Shown: positions 47,027 to 59,112 of the stretch, piece after piece
Layout: each line of letters starts with the position of its first letter
Position numbering within the stretch: the stretch's first letter is position 1
Position numbers and translations under genes: made by a program
Notes under the pieces: generated by a model
Seen by the model: the letters and a program-made list of their open reading frames with translations, nothing else
Databases searched by the model: none
Told to the model about the DNA's origin: nothing
Assembly (NCBI RefSeq): GCF_022605725.1
Contig: NC_065549.1
Coordinates: 33,495,690-33,559,689, forward strand
Length of the DNA stretch: 64,000 bases
Direction: 5' to 3'
DNA from: Anthonomus grandis grandis
Lineage: Eukaryota > Arthropoda > Insecta > Coleoptera > Curculionidae

Positions 47027-48046
47027 CAATGTCCTGTACCAATTTTCAACTGTTTCGAAGGTACTGTTTTTATGATTTATGATAAAAATTCGTTACAATA
47101 TACTTAATACTTATTTATCATTAAATTTTCATAATGAAAAGTAAACATAAACTATTTCAGCATACCTTTTTACTTATATGAGATTAGAAAAAATAATAAT
47201 AAAACTTTGTTTTTCACTTTGGATTAAGATACTTGGCTTATATTCAGCATATAGCTGTTATCAGTGTCATAGTCGTTTGAATTTCGTTAAGTACTTATTA
47301 GAAGAATGGTTTATTTAACAACGCACAAAATAATAACCCTGCAGATGATGTTCGATATTAGCCATTCAACGATTATTTGAATATTAAAAGAAAATAAAAT
47401 GCATTCCTATAAATTAATACTAACTCAAATTCATGGAAGACGATTTTGATTGGAGAACGGATTCTTGTGAACAAATGATGGCTAAGCTAAGATAACAATG
47501 AGATCCAATCAGTTTTCTTGTTTATCGATAGCAATTTGAATAGTGATAATTATTTAACACTGCTCTAAAATAATATCGTGCCAACTTTGTCAAACTTATA
47601 TCCTGATTCAGCAAATTCACAAGTTCCAACTAATATCATATGCTTTCAGTAAGATGGAGCACTACCCTATTATCAGATCAATGTTCAGCAGTACCTTAAG
47701 CGAATATTTCCAAATCGGTGGATAGGGAGGCGAGAACTGATAGAATAGCCAGCACGATCCCCTGATCTAAAAAGTTATTATCATTAATTATGGGGATACG
47801 TCAAAAATATTATCTACAAAAACCCTTGACTAACCTGACAAGAATTTTGAACATCTTTTACATTGACATTGATGTTTTTTTTTGTTCTTGATTTAAAAGA
47901 TAAAGAGTATTACTTATTAATTTTTGAGTGTGTTGTAACGAGTTTATGTAACCAAATAATTTTCTTTGTTTTCATTATTAATTTTTGCAATAAATCGAAA
48001 AACATTTAATATGTTTAAAGCAGTTGAAAATTGGTATAGGACATTG
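47027..48046 (+). mobile_element. short mariner-like element (1.02 kb), decayed
   Basis: Termini CAATGTCCTGTACC... (47027-47052) and their inverse (48021-48046) match in 25 of 26 bases and are flanked by TA (47025-47026, 48047-48048). Inside, broken plus-strand frames give STIIRILKENKMHSYKL (HTH region, about 47365), then DGALPYYQINVQQYLK and FPNRWIGRRELIE.PARSPDL (47655-47770), the second and third catalytic aspartate regions. The middle of the gene is missing or unreadable, and there are many stops. Confidence 0.75.
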
Positions 48047-48048
48047 TA

Positions 48049-50255
48049 CATTAAATACGTATATAATATTCTAAAGAATCAAAAAATTAGGTAGTATACA
48101 TAGGGTTGCATTTATAATGAAACAGTTGATATGGACTACACTTACAGAACACCCCCTGTATAATTTTTTTGTTGGAAAAAATAGGCAACCCTCTTCGAAA
48201 TAAAAGTGCCGCTATATTAAAATATTTTAGCTGAGTTGCCCCTATTAACTTTAGTATACGATTAAATTTTTCAGATTTTCCCACAGACGGAGAGACTCGC
48301 CCGTATATTTAACTGTGAATTATTAAAATGTAATAATATTAAATTTTTAATAATATCTAGTGCCGACCGACCAACATATACAAATTTAGACAACCAGCAA
48401 AGAGAAGGAAATCTATGGATAGCTATCATCCTACGCCTGAGAACATTTATGCCACTATTTAAAATTAATCTGACCCAATTAAGTTCAGCTTGACTAGATC
48501 ATAGGAGCAATATTTACATATGTTTAAGTACTCGAGTTACATATAGGTTTGTATATTATGTAAAATATTTTCTTGTCTTTAATTTTTTACAGTAATAATA
48601 TGAATAGGTTGAATTTCTTTAGATAACAAATATCCAGAAGTCAATTTTTAGTTTTTAGTTTATATTTTAAGTTTATTATATCTAGAAATATGAGAAAGAA
48701 AATAAACAATTAGATGGCACTAAATTATTTAATTTCAACTTCACAGCTTTTAGTTATCATGGTGTCATAAACATAATCAAAGTCAATCTTGCAATCTCCC
48801 AATCTCCTAACTTTTTGAAGATCAAGAAATATTTTTTTAGCTGAAGCTAAATGATTTTTCATTGTTTTCAGTAACAAATGTGTAGACAGAAAGATCAAAA
48901 GGATATTCAGTATTTTAATTAACTAATGTTGTATGTGAGCCATCTAGTCGTACTCGTAACATATAAGTCATCTCAGAAATAATAATACGCCGAATTTCGT
49001 TTTAATCTGTTCAATAAGTTCCAAGACAGTTATCTTTAGAAAAATTAGTTTAAACACCCCCTAAAACTAAAACCAATATCAGTTTGCTAAGCCATATTAA
49101 GCTAAAATGCTTTATATTCATGTCAGTTATAATACACTTACTCATCTTATACAATTAATATCGGTATAGTATGAAGTAAGTTTTTAAATAACCACCATTC
49201 GAGCCAATGCAACTTTATCTAAAAGCTCAACCAGTACATAGTTTTAATCACTATTGGGAGAACCGAACTACGAGTTTCAAGAACAAAGTTACCCTTGAAC
49301 TAATAAATTAGAGAGTTGGGATAATACGATTACCGGATTACTGGAAAATGTACAACTTAAGTGTAACCAAATTCTCTTGTTACCCGATTTATATGTAATG
49401 GGGCTAATTAGAGTAAGATACCAGATAAACTGGCTGATTATTCTAGGTAAAAACTAGAATAAATGTGTTAAAATTTATAGCACACTATTTCTAAATTTAA
49501 ATTCGTTGAGGCAGTTTTCTGCTGAAAATATACAGCTTTTTTAAGATAAAAAGAAGTTAAATTTAAAATCTCTCAAATAAAGGTTAAAGGCCGCAAGAAT
49601 TAAAGAGTTATGCACACCATGTAGAACGTGACCCAGTTATACCAACTTCTCAATTATAGGATTATCGCTGAATATGAAATTTCTGATGTAGAAACTTTGT
49701 TTTTTTACCTTATTAATTATTACTATCACATTATGGTTTAACCAGTTAATAAAAAAATAAGAAACTAGATGAGCTTGTTTTAAAACCGAACTATTTTATA
49801 ATATTCGTATTATATTTAAACTCGATGTATGGCTAGTAGAATATTTCGGTAACTATCTTTACTCAACATTTTTAGAAATAAAAGATGAAATATGTTAGGT
49901 AAAAAGCATAAAATATATTTAATTTCTGCTCTCTTTGTCATTAATCAATGTCAAATACATATTATGAGATTTTAGTATGATAATCAGTAGAAAAGCATAT
50001 TTAAAATAAATCTATGAATGACATATCTTAAAAATTTTGCTTTCTAGTTTTCCTTTCTATCCAACGATTTTCAAAATGCCTATATATATATACATAAATC
50101 CTTGAAATATAAAAAATACTACAAATCCTTCCATCGTAAGATGTTATTTTAAAATATCTCATATAATTAACTTGCAAGAGTGACTGTGTACACGTAGATA
50201 AGTAGTAGGCAATAATAAAATGCGAGAAGCGATTTGTATAACCTGTATATATGTT
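48049..50255. other. no gene recognised
   Basis: AT-rich sequence without recognisable coding or repeat boundaries, apart from the possible mariner end near 48158. Confidence 0.35.
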
Positions 50256-50310
50256 TCTACTAGCAAAGCGCTTTCGGCTAACAAATAGCCATCATCAGTC
50301 CTGCGACTCA
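50256..50310 (-). ncRNA. hammerhead-ribozyme-like core
   Basis: Minus strand: CTGATGA (50298-50292), then a 5-bp stem GGCTA/TAGCC (50290-50286 with 50280-50276, loop TTTGT), then GAAA (50275-50272). This is the order and spacing of the hammerhead core: CUGAUGA, stem II, GAAA. After GAAA, AGC/GCT could pair as a very short stem III ending in a CUA cleavage triplet. I could not find a convincing stem I. Such cores occur in Penelope-like elements and other insect repeats. Activity is unproven. Confidence 0.45.
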
Positions 50311-53284
50311 AAATAAATAATAAAAAACAAAAATAACAAAAAACTATCTCCGTAAAGGGGTCAAAACATAAAATGTCATGACAAAACCTATTTTAAGTAA
50401 ACAAATTTAGATAAACGTCACATTTTTAAAATTGACAATATTTATATAACAAAAAAGACAATAACCATCATTCAAAAGACTATAATAGAATTCCTCTTGT
50501 AGCACAATAATCGTAGGTCTCGTCAAAACAAATGCATTATTAGCAACAGCAATTCGATACATTATCACTTGACATAAACAAAAAACAAACAAGGAAAAAG
50601 CATAAAATCCAAGGTCGGAGACGTTAAAATAAAAGCAAATTCCGTGAGGTAGCCTAAATTGATTTAAAATATTTTTTACGACAAACCGATAAGTCAAATG
50701 TAAAAAAAATAACGGCATTTGCAGCTGTCAATAGATACAAAAATTATATTTATCCAAATATGTTGTTCAATAAAAACGAATATACAGAAGATCACGATTT
50801 CTTATTGCATAAGGAATATAGACTGAAAATATAGATATTCTAGACATCTTATTCAGCCATTTACTATAATGCGCATTCTATATGGAAAACAATCATGGAC
50901 AACATTTTTCCAGTTTTTGATTTATTTTGTAATTAATGTAAACAAATAGCATAAATAAAAATATAATATAGATATTTAGGAAATAGAATTCTTTTAATTT
51001 ATAGCAAAATATAAATTAATAAAGAGATTGGGATATTTTTCTTTTTCGTAGAGTATGATTATCACTACGTGGGTGGCTCAATTTTAGCCTCTTACATGTT
51101 ACTTTGTACCAATTTTTTATGGAAAATATACATGCAAATTTTGATTTTCCTATTTGTTTAAAGATTAAATTATTAATGTTTTGTGAGATATTATAACATA
51201 CCCTTTTAACTTTAAAAAAACTAGGATCTCCTCGTATTCCTTCTGAGATCGTCAAAGACCATCAGGCGCCAAAGAGGTTAAAGGCAGTTTTTGGAATTTT
51301 CTAAATAATCTTAGCATATGAAGTGTGCTCAAGTTAATCAGTAAATCATAGCATAAAATATATTTGTTCAAAAAATAGTATTAACGCAACATTGAATATT
51401 GCTAACAAAGAATGCTAGTTTTTTTTATCAAAATCTAATTGTTAATTATAAGTCACCTCGCAGTAACATCTGTAATTTTTTAATATGCTGTTGAACCAGT
51501 GCCCTCTTACGTACACAATACATAAGTAAGCATCTACTTAAATACTAAAATATATTTTTTTAAAGAAATATTGGTTAACCATTATATGTAGAAATAATTT
51601 TTAACATTTAGAACCTAAAAGATATTGCAAGGTTGTAATATTTTCTTTATCTATAAAAGATTTATCTAATAAATTCAGTTTATTATTCAAAAAAAGGCAG
51701 TGTGAAAGGGAACAAAATGTTACTTATATTAAAAAACTTTTCTCTGAATTCGCTTTGAATGCGAGCTGCATAATTTTTAACGCTAGACTGAATTTTCTCG
51801 CTTACTTTCAAGCATCAACTCGTTCTCAATAGAGTCGGACGAGCACATTGGAAGTAAGGTATGGAATAAAACTACACTTGCACCGCAAATCCTTTGCAGA
51901 ATAAAACCAAAAAAAAAAAAGATAAGCCAATACATAAATAACAATAAAAAAGTCTTTGTTGAAATATTGACCAATGGATGGCATAGTTAATGCACTAAAA
52001 TTCAAAACAGCTTAATGAATTTTGTCATTGGGTGAATTATATTTACTTTATATTGTTATGTTATACTTTTTTGCTTCATAGAAACTTTACGCTTGGTTTC
52101 TTTATGGACCGAAATTAAATTTAATATTGTGTGCATACTAAAAAATACCACACGTTACTTAAATCCAGAAGCGAAAGTTTGATAAAAACACGATAACACC
52201 ATGTTTTTAACTTAAAAAACCACATGAATGTTCCCCGCTATTAGTGCAGACATAGAGAGAATAATTCTAGTGCTTGTACTTGATAAATAGCGTGCTAAAA
52301 GCTAGATAGGTACTTATTTTTTTTAAATTTGATATTTAGGATATTTATACCTTATATTTAAATTAGAGGCTATTAGTCGACGACGTACGAAAGAGACCAG
52401 TCTACCAAAGACTACTCAGGGATTGTTCAAGTAAGAAAAGTAGATATACATTTACTTGTATTTAGAGAAATCTTACTGCAATTTATCATGATAAATTTCA
52501 TAATCCTTCTTTCTTTTAGACGGTTCTCTGAGATGTTGTCAGTAAATAAAAGTGTCATCAAATTTCATATTTTTTTTTAAATATTTAAATATATTATTTA
52601 CTTGTGTTCAATAGGCTCAGATAAAAAAGATCAGGCCTCTAAGTCCACTTAAACATCAAAAGTATTTCACTTCTAGGAAATTAATTACTTAATATGATTT
52701 TAGGCCATTAGCAATTATTATACATTTTGAGTAATGACTTCATTTATGATAACATTAATAAAAAATAAAAAAGTAGAGCTGCATAAAAGGATCCTGGCGG
52801 CTTTCCTAATTTTTCTTCAAATACTTATGAATGTAAACTCTTAACATGCACAGTTCTTGCCTTTCCTAAAGAAAATCTTAAATTCCATTTATTATTGATC
52901 TAGAGATATTTGAGGTATGTTATTCCAGGCAACTTGTAAAGTAACACGAAACTCTTAAATGTTTATTGGAGGGTTTAGAAACACTTTCTTGTTATCATAT
53001 CTCTGATGGCAGAATATCATATAACATATCGATCTTGTAACCATATATTAATTTAAAGATATTGCACCTTAACCGCTGTAGTACCTTATAATTATTATCT
53101 AGCTCTTGAATGTACTACGAAATGTTAATGAATGTTTTGACAATTGGATAATTTGTCATAATGATGTAATTTTAAAGTTTTTTTAAATCTATGTTTGGTC
53201 ATGTATCTTAATTCGTTTTAACCTTTTAACCTTGTCTGAGGCACTAGATCTATAAGATGTATTGACGGAACCCCTTGATTTATT
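50311..53284. other. no gene recognised
   Basis: AT-rich sequence. Minus-strand frames at 50407-50718, 51016-51255 and 51783-51974 carry no recognised domain. They look like chance frames in AT-rich DNA. Confidence 0.35.
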
Positions 53285-53400
53285 ATCCCTGATGATAGAC
53301 ATGTTATATGTCCAAAACATGTCGGAGTAATATTTTTTAAATAAATTTAGTGGAGGATGACCGACGTATCTTTAGTTACCCATTGACCTATTAAATCCAC
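53285..53400 (+). repeat. decayed hammerhead-like motif and repeat tail
   Basis: CTGATGA (53289-53295) is followed by stem GACAT/ATGTC (53298-53302 with 53308-53312, loop GTTAT). Then comes CAAAAC where CGAAAC is expected, so the invariant G is A. A second copy of the same kind of structure as at 50.3 kb, but from another repeat family. Confidence 0.4.
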
Positions 53401-55690
53401 TGCAAGAATGGACTACTTCTTCAACTCCACAATAATTACTTTGCAAAACTGAAATAATGGAATATAGACATGTATTAGTAGTTATTTAAAGGTGTTTTTG
53501 GTAAGTTTATCACTTAAAGATATATCTTCAGTTTATGCAGCTTAAATTGTCAAAAGCAGGCTGCCATGATTTTAAATGTATGAGGGGTTTAAGAAAACTG
53601 ACTTTCTTATAGTATCTGTATTTTCTTTTTTAAATTTTTTGTTTAATGGCAGGAACTCTTTAAAAATTTTCTAAAGAACAATAAATAATGAATATTTCTT
53701 ACGATTAAAAAAACGATGATTAGTCTTTAGACAGTGAACTGATTTATAGGTTTTGCAAAAGAACAACATGGAACTAGATTTAAAATTAGAACGTTAAATA
53801 GCTGATGTTTTATCCGCTTACCAGTTTTGAATTTTCTGTAGTTGTTTATGATAATGAGATAATATATGAATAAATATCATGTAATATCAAAAGCTTAGCG
53901 CCGAACATTAAAGGTAAAGGTACTCCAAAAACAAACAAAAAAAAAAATTTAATATTTTCAAAATTTCACAAATTCTTTGACAAACGTACTTATAAAAAAC
54001 AAATTTTGGTTGTTCAAGACAAATTTGTGCAAAGAGGAATGAAATATACAGAGCATCATTCTCGATTATTAGCAGTATAGATGTTTTACCAATATACGCA
54101 CTTTAATTACTTTGTTATCGGTAAAAGACGTATATCAAAGTCAAAGTGACGGATTTTGATTGCAGGATTTAGTAAAAATAGATCCGAAGCTATCTAGATT
54201 ACAATATAATAAATAATCGATTATATGGCTATTTAATAAAAGTAATTAAAAAAAAAGGAATCTAACATGATTTTTAAATGTATTTTTATATTTGAAAACT
54301 ATAATTTCTTACTACGGGATATAATGTAATTATGTAATTATGATTTATAAAGTACACGCCACTGGGCTTTTTATGAATGAAATCAGCTATAATTAATTTA
54401 CAACTGCGTTCCCCTTACTGATGCTTCATAGTCACAAATTAGATTGCCAAAAAATAATGCTAGGGAAGTAGTATCAATAATATTGATTCCTATCAATCTC
54501 CACACATCCTAATGGCTGTATTATATGTAATTTACTATGGACTAATAAAACTGATTTCAAAAGATATTCTGCAAAAATGAGCAAGTTGAGAAATTTTAAA
54601 GAATCTTAGTAAAATGTCCTATTGTCCTTTAGGTTAAAAGGCCTAGTAGATCGGTTTAAACTTAAAAATTGCATTTAATAATAACCACTTTAAAACCACA
54701 ATCGGAGTAATGGACATGGCACCTCTAAGAACTGAAGTTACTTAATTATAAGAACTGAATATTATATCAATACAGGGATTAATAAAACTTTAAGTCAAAT
54801 AAATCATCCATTCTATCTTCAAATGCTGGTATAAGGTTTTAGAAAAAAATCAAACAAAATCTGAAAATCCACAGCATCAAACTTTAATTATCTGATAACA
54901 TATGACTTACAATAATAAAATTAACATTAAAAAATGGAAAAATATACAATATTTCATTTACCACAACTAAACAAACGCAAACAGTTAATCGTATAACATG
55001 TATATATAAAATTGCGAAACACGATTAAAATTCTTAAAATACGAGCATATAAGGTGACATCCACTAGTTTAAGGTATACAGTGTCAAAGGAACGCAGTAA
55101 AATATACTCTTACGGGAACTGGAATCACTTATGTGAGATAGTTCATGTGGTTTATGGAAAATGTTGTCACTATCTCAAGAGATAAAGACAATGGACTAAT
55201 GTTAAAAATAGACACTCAATATTTTAATTAAGTTTATTAATTGTAGGTCTAATGATCCCCTTTTAGAGTTTTATATGTCACGAGAAAAACTTTAATGCTG
55301 TACTTTTCCTAAGATAAAACTTTAATTAAATTATTTTAGAAAGAAGTTCAGTTACAAAACCTTTAAATAAGAGAAAAAGAAACAAAATATAAAAAAGTCA
55401 CCTAGAAAATTAATGTATCCGGATAGTATTTTAGATGTCGATAAAGAGCCTAAAGATGTACATCTTTGGTAAAGAATAAAAATTTAAGCGTATAGTAAAC
55501 TGGTACAAAAGAATAAAAAGGGTTACATAATTACTATATTAAAATTTAAACTTTTACTAAATGAAAACGTCTAGCAAGTTTTTATGTTCCACCATGTTAA
55601 ATGCCTTAAACAAATCCTCAAACTCACACAAAGCCAAAGAGTTTGGTTTTTGTGAAAATGTTTCTCAATGCAATGTAATATAGTCGCCTT
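53401..55690. other. no gene recognised
   Basis: AT-rich sequence with no recognised feature. Confidence 0.4.
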
Positions 55691-56486
55691 CGCTCTTATC
55701 GTGCGGGTTCAAAGGTCACCACGTAATATGAATCAAATTGAAAAATCAGTGGCTGCCAAAATGTTATTTCCTTGAGAGTTTGACAATACATTGAACGCCG
55801 TCATGTGACATATTAAAGCCGCGTATACACCTTAGATCATAATTATTAACTGATGTGATGCTTTTAACGCCGTAAAAATGTCTGCGGAATACTACGTATC
55901 CGAGATTCGACATGTAAAACATGGTTATTTCCTTTCATGACGTGAAAAAGCCCATAAGTATGAAGCCCGTTGGGTATACGCTTCATCGGTATATGCCTAG
56001 AATCCTCGATATTCTGCTAAGTTGCCAGATATAATATTTACTTTTCTTTTTTGAAAAATTGTCCGAAATAGATACGATTTAGCAAGACACTATGTATGTG
56101 CATAATAAACTAATTTGTCAATTTCAGGGCACAGCGTCTAATTTTTAACGATTATTTGATCTTGTCTTCTTCTTGGTTTATGTGTGATTGTGTTTTTTTG
56201 TAATAATTATTGGGAAACTATACACTTTGGTATAATGACAAAAAATTAATTTCTATTATGTGTGATGTAGTGCAGTCAGAGACCAGAAAACTACTTTCTT
56301 TGTTTAAAGGCAAGTTCATGTTACAATCTCACTTTTAAAATAACATTTTAATTTTGTGATTTATTATTTGTCGTTCGACCCAATCTATACGTTGATACAC
56401 AGAAAACTAAAAAAGTTGTGTTATCTTTTCTTTTATATCAGTTAAAAGTCAAAAAAAAAGATAAAAAATAACTAAAAAAAAACTGG
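55691..56486. other. no gene; possible transposon ends
   Basis: GCTCTTATCGTGCGGGT at 55693-55709 is nearly the reverse complement of 63642-63658 (ACCCGCACGATAGGAGC). This could mark outer ends of the IS630-type element that hosts the DIRS insertion. GCCGCGTATACACC (55824) and GGGTATACGCTTC (55979) also form short inverted ends of a possible small MITE. Confidence 0.3.
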
Positions 56487-56730
56487 TGAATGCGGCGGGC
56501 ATTTCTATCTCCCAGTGCATTTACCAATTCATTTATTTAACTTTGTTTAAAAAGATAAATACGAGGCGAGCTACGACAGTTCTTTAAAATGTTGTTTTCT
56601 TATGAATATTTATTTATTTACACATTACTAGGCAAAAAAAGATTGAAACTAACTATTAAAAAATGGAGAATGCGCCGAACATATCTATCTCCCAGCGCAT
56701 TCACCAATTTATTTACTTAGCTTTGGTTAA
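56487..56730. repeat. two direct copies of a ~67-bp motif
   Basis: 56487-56553 and 56664-56730 are similar: both contain ATTTCTATCTCCCAG or ATATCTATCTCCCAG and ACCAATTNATTTA. Each copy contains its own inverted repeat (GAATGCG... against CGCATTC in copy 2). They may be subterminal repeats of the adjacent IS630-type transposon. Confidence 0.7.
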
Positions 56731-56784
56731 AAAAAAAAATTTGTACTTTTTAATCACACCTAAATAATAAACGAAATTTAAAAA

Positions 56785-56996
56785 GAAAACTAATTATTTT
56801 AATAACGAAAAAGAAAATAAGGGATTGCTTAGAATGTACAAGAAGAAGTAGCTAAAGCGCTTGGAATTAGTTTAAGAATGGTGCAAAAGGTTGTATATGA
56901 AAACAAGAACACTCTTATTTCCAAGCAGGAAACAAAGTGTAAAAGGAAGAAGCCGAAGACTGAAGATTTAAGTGAATGTGTAAAAATTAAGTAACA
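56785..56996 (+). pseudogene. inverted copy of the IS630-type transposase N-terminus
   Basis: The plus strand reads NVQEEVAKALGISLRMVQKV and then KTEDLSECVK. This is the same as the N-terminal region of the minus-strand transposase at 63400-63056 with a few substitutions (G for R, M for K, and others). It is cut at both sides and lies tail to tail with the C-terminal half at 57017. Either a second, inverted insertion or a local inverted duplication placed it here. Confidence 0.8.
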
Positions 56997-57016
56997 AATT
57001 TGACTAAAAAAAAAAA

Positions 57017-57634
57017 CTAATTATAACTATCATTATCACTAACAGAGTCGGAAAACTCTTCGTCATTTTCCGAATCTTCTTCAAATGGAGCAATGATCAT
57101 TGGTTCAACTTGGATATCGAGTACTTTTTCTCTCTTCCACCAGGTTCTAATAATGTTTTCTGTGTAATCCACTGATTTCCGCCAATACTCCTTTGTGATA
57201 TGATTTAATGCCTCATTCCAAACAGCTTCAACCTGGTCAGATCTAAGCCCGGCACCCACATGCTTCTCATAATAAGATTTTGACCCTGCCCATATAAGCT
57301 CAATGGCATTAAACTGACAATGGTATGGTGGCAATCCTAAAACTTCATGGGCATATTCACGTACTATTTCTTCAACAGCATATATTTTTGGTCTTTTCAG
57401 CGATTTTGCAATTGAAAAAAGTTCGGATTTTAGCATATATAGCAAGGGATTCTGATTTTCTTTTACTAACCATTCATAAATTTCGCTTTTTCTCAAACTT
57501 CCATTTGGTTGTTTATTCAAAATTTTTGAATGATACGACGCATTGTCTAATACTATTAAGGAAGGTTCTTGCAAGTTCGGTATTAACTGTTCCTTTAACC
57601 ATTTTTCAAACATTTCGCAATTCATATTGTCAAG
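57017..57634 (-). pseudogene. IS630/Tc1-type transposase, C-terminal half (split by DIRS)
   Basis: DDE-type transposase second half. The translation starts LDNMNCEMFEKWL at 57634, directly after the DIRS left end. It contains LIVLDNASYHS (second catalytic D), a long insertion, and LPPYHCQFNAIELIW (catalytic E). I count 81 residues between this D and E, far more than the 34-40 of Tc1/mariner relatives; the insertion with EIYEWLVKEN and KPKIYAVEEIV seems characteristic of this insect DDE_3 subfamily. A serine/acid-rich C-terminal tail ends in a stop at 57017. This half has no internal stop. Its N-terminal half is at 62678-63400. Confidence 0.88.
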
Positions 57635-57688
57635 ATAATTAAACGATTAAACGAACTTACCTGAAGTTCGATCGTAATTATATCGATC

Positions 57689-57816
57689 GTCCATTCCGAA
57701 GATATATTTACCTAGGTAGTACGCCGCTGGTGTACTTCATGCCACACAAGTTTAAAGAAGCTAGAAAATTCCCCATCCCCACTACATCCCAGGGTCATCC
57801 GTCTATGCCGCTCATT
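57689..57816. repeat. DIRS 3' inverted terminal repeat
   Basis: 128 bp, reverse complement of 62543-62670 with one mismatch (C for A near 57712). The outer extension 57635-57688, with a palindromic GATCG...CGATC stretch, is present only at this end. Confidence 0.93.
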
Positions 57817-57931
57817 TATTTAAAGTATAAAATATTGTATCTCAAAAGAAGGGCATAAAAATTGATGGACAGTTCTTTAGTATGTATATAAGGTTTCCTG
57901 GAAGTCGATTTTTGGGTAGGGTGGGTTTGTA

Positions 57932-58039
57932 TATCTTCGGAATGGACGATCGATATAATTACGATCGAACTTCAGGTAAGTTCGTTTAATCGTTTAATTA
58001 TATCTCACGTCCATTCCGAAGATATATTTAACTAGGTAG
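57932..58039. repeat. DIRS internal complementary region containing the circle junction
   Basis: 57932-58001 is the reverse complement of the left end of the element (57635-57705). It is immediately followed at 58002-58039 by a copy of the other end of the element (ATCTCACGTCC..., as read inward from 62677 on the minus strand). The junction TTTAATTAT|ATCTCACG is therefore the sequence that end-to-end joining of the two termini would make, stored in inverted orientation. In DIRS1 models this region templates completion of the circle. Confidence 0.92.
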
Positions 58040-58192
58040 ATGTTTAAAGAATGTCGGTTTTCAGATACAATCCAATTAAGGAAAAGAACCAAACATATAC
58101 TTCAGTCCTATATATTAAATGAATATTAAAGATCGTTTCATTAACTAAAATACAGTTTTTGTTTTGTATATAGGTAATTTAACAAAGAAAGA

Positions 58193-59101
58193 TTATTTCC
58201 CTTTAGAATAATTATTTAGCACTTTAACAGCGAATTCCTCCGAGTTTATTATCGGCCTGTTATAGAATTTTGCAAAAGTTGAAGTTGCAGTAGACCATCC
58301 TGCTGTTTTGCAAATCGATTCCATTGAAATATTTGCCCTAAAGGCTGCCGAAGTAGCAGAGTGCCTAGTTGAATGAGGTTTAAAAATGTTGGTGTCTATA
58401 CCTGAGTCCGTAAGGGCATGTTTTACCCATCTAGAGATTGATTGCTTAGTGGCCCTCTTATGTGGTTTTTTATGAGTAATAAAGAGGAAGTCCTCTGGGT
58501 TTCGTAAAGGTTTTGTCATTTCTATATATTTTATTAAAGTTGTTGCAGGACAAATTTTAGTATTATCTCTATAAAACGGTATGTTTAATAGGGGTTGATT
58601 TTTTAGAGACAAAGAAGTTTTTATAAAATCTGAAATGAAGATTTGAATCTTCTCTTCTTTAATTTGTATATTTGACAATCGAATTAAAGATAGAGTTTGA
58701 AGGCGTCCTCCCGTTATAAGGGCTAAAAGCGTCGCTAGTTTTTTGCTTACATTTTTAAGACTATTTTCTTCTAAACTCCCAAGGTATTTCAAAACTGGTT
58801 GTGGATCCCATGTGTAGTTATAGCGTGGGGCTTGAGGTCGTTTTCTGGAAATACCTTTCAAAAATCTTTTAAGTAAAGGGTTTGTACCTATACTATCCAA
58901 GGAAATTAAGGAAATAGCCGAGCGATGGGTGTTAAAACTACTGTAGTTACAGTCTGAATTGTCTATGAGAGTTTGTAAAAAATTCATTATTTGAAAAACT
59001 GATGCATTGTATAAAGAAACGTGCTTCTCCTGACAATACTTCCACCAGTTTTGGTATGTGCCGCCATATTGCTTTATAGTGGCGTCAGAGAGAGAAAACA
59101 T
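58193..59101 (-). CDS. DIRS tyrosine recombinase
   Basis: Integrates the circular DNA copy. 302 residues from the ATG at 59101. The catalytic set is complete: R133 in TGGRLQTL, H243 and R246 in PHSTRHSAT, W269 in AGWS at the His/Trp position, and Y280 in FAKFYNRP. The N-terminal core-binding part shows QYGGTYQNWWKYC, as in DIRS recombinases. The frame is open and family-like upstream of this ATG (GSHETIRRAFIAKGLSES), overlapping the end of the RT gene in another frame without an ATG. The real product may therefore be longer, made by a -1 frameshift from RT. No stops or missing residues. Length and domain order are normal for the family. Confidence 0.93.
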   Translation of the reverse strand: MFSLSDATIKQYGGTYQNWWKYCQEKHVSLYNASVFQIMNFLQTLIDNSDCNYSSFNTHRSAISLISLDSIGTNPLLKRFLKGISRKRPQAPRYNYTWDPQPVLKYLGSLEENSLKNVSKKLATLLALITGGRLQTLSLIRLSNIQIKEEKIQIFISDFIKTSLSLKNQPLLNIPFYRDNTKICPATTLIKYIEMTKPLRNPEDFLFITHKKPHKRATKQSISRWVKHALTDSGIDTNIFKPHSTRHSATSAAFRANISMESICKTAGWSTATSTFAKFYNRPIINSEEFAVKVLNNYSKGK

Positions 59102-59112
59102 TATTGTTTCAG

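Noticed and set aside
50407..50718. 103-codon hydrophobic minus-strand frame
   Set aside because: AT-rich chance frame; hydrophobicity follows from T-rich codons and no motif is present.
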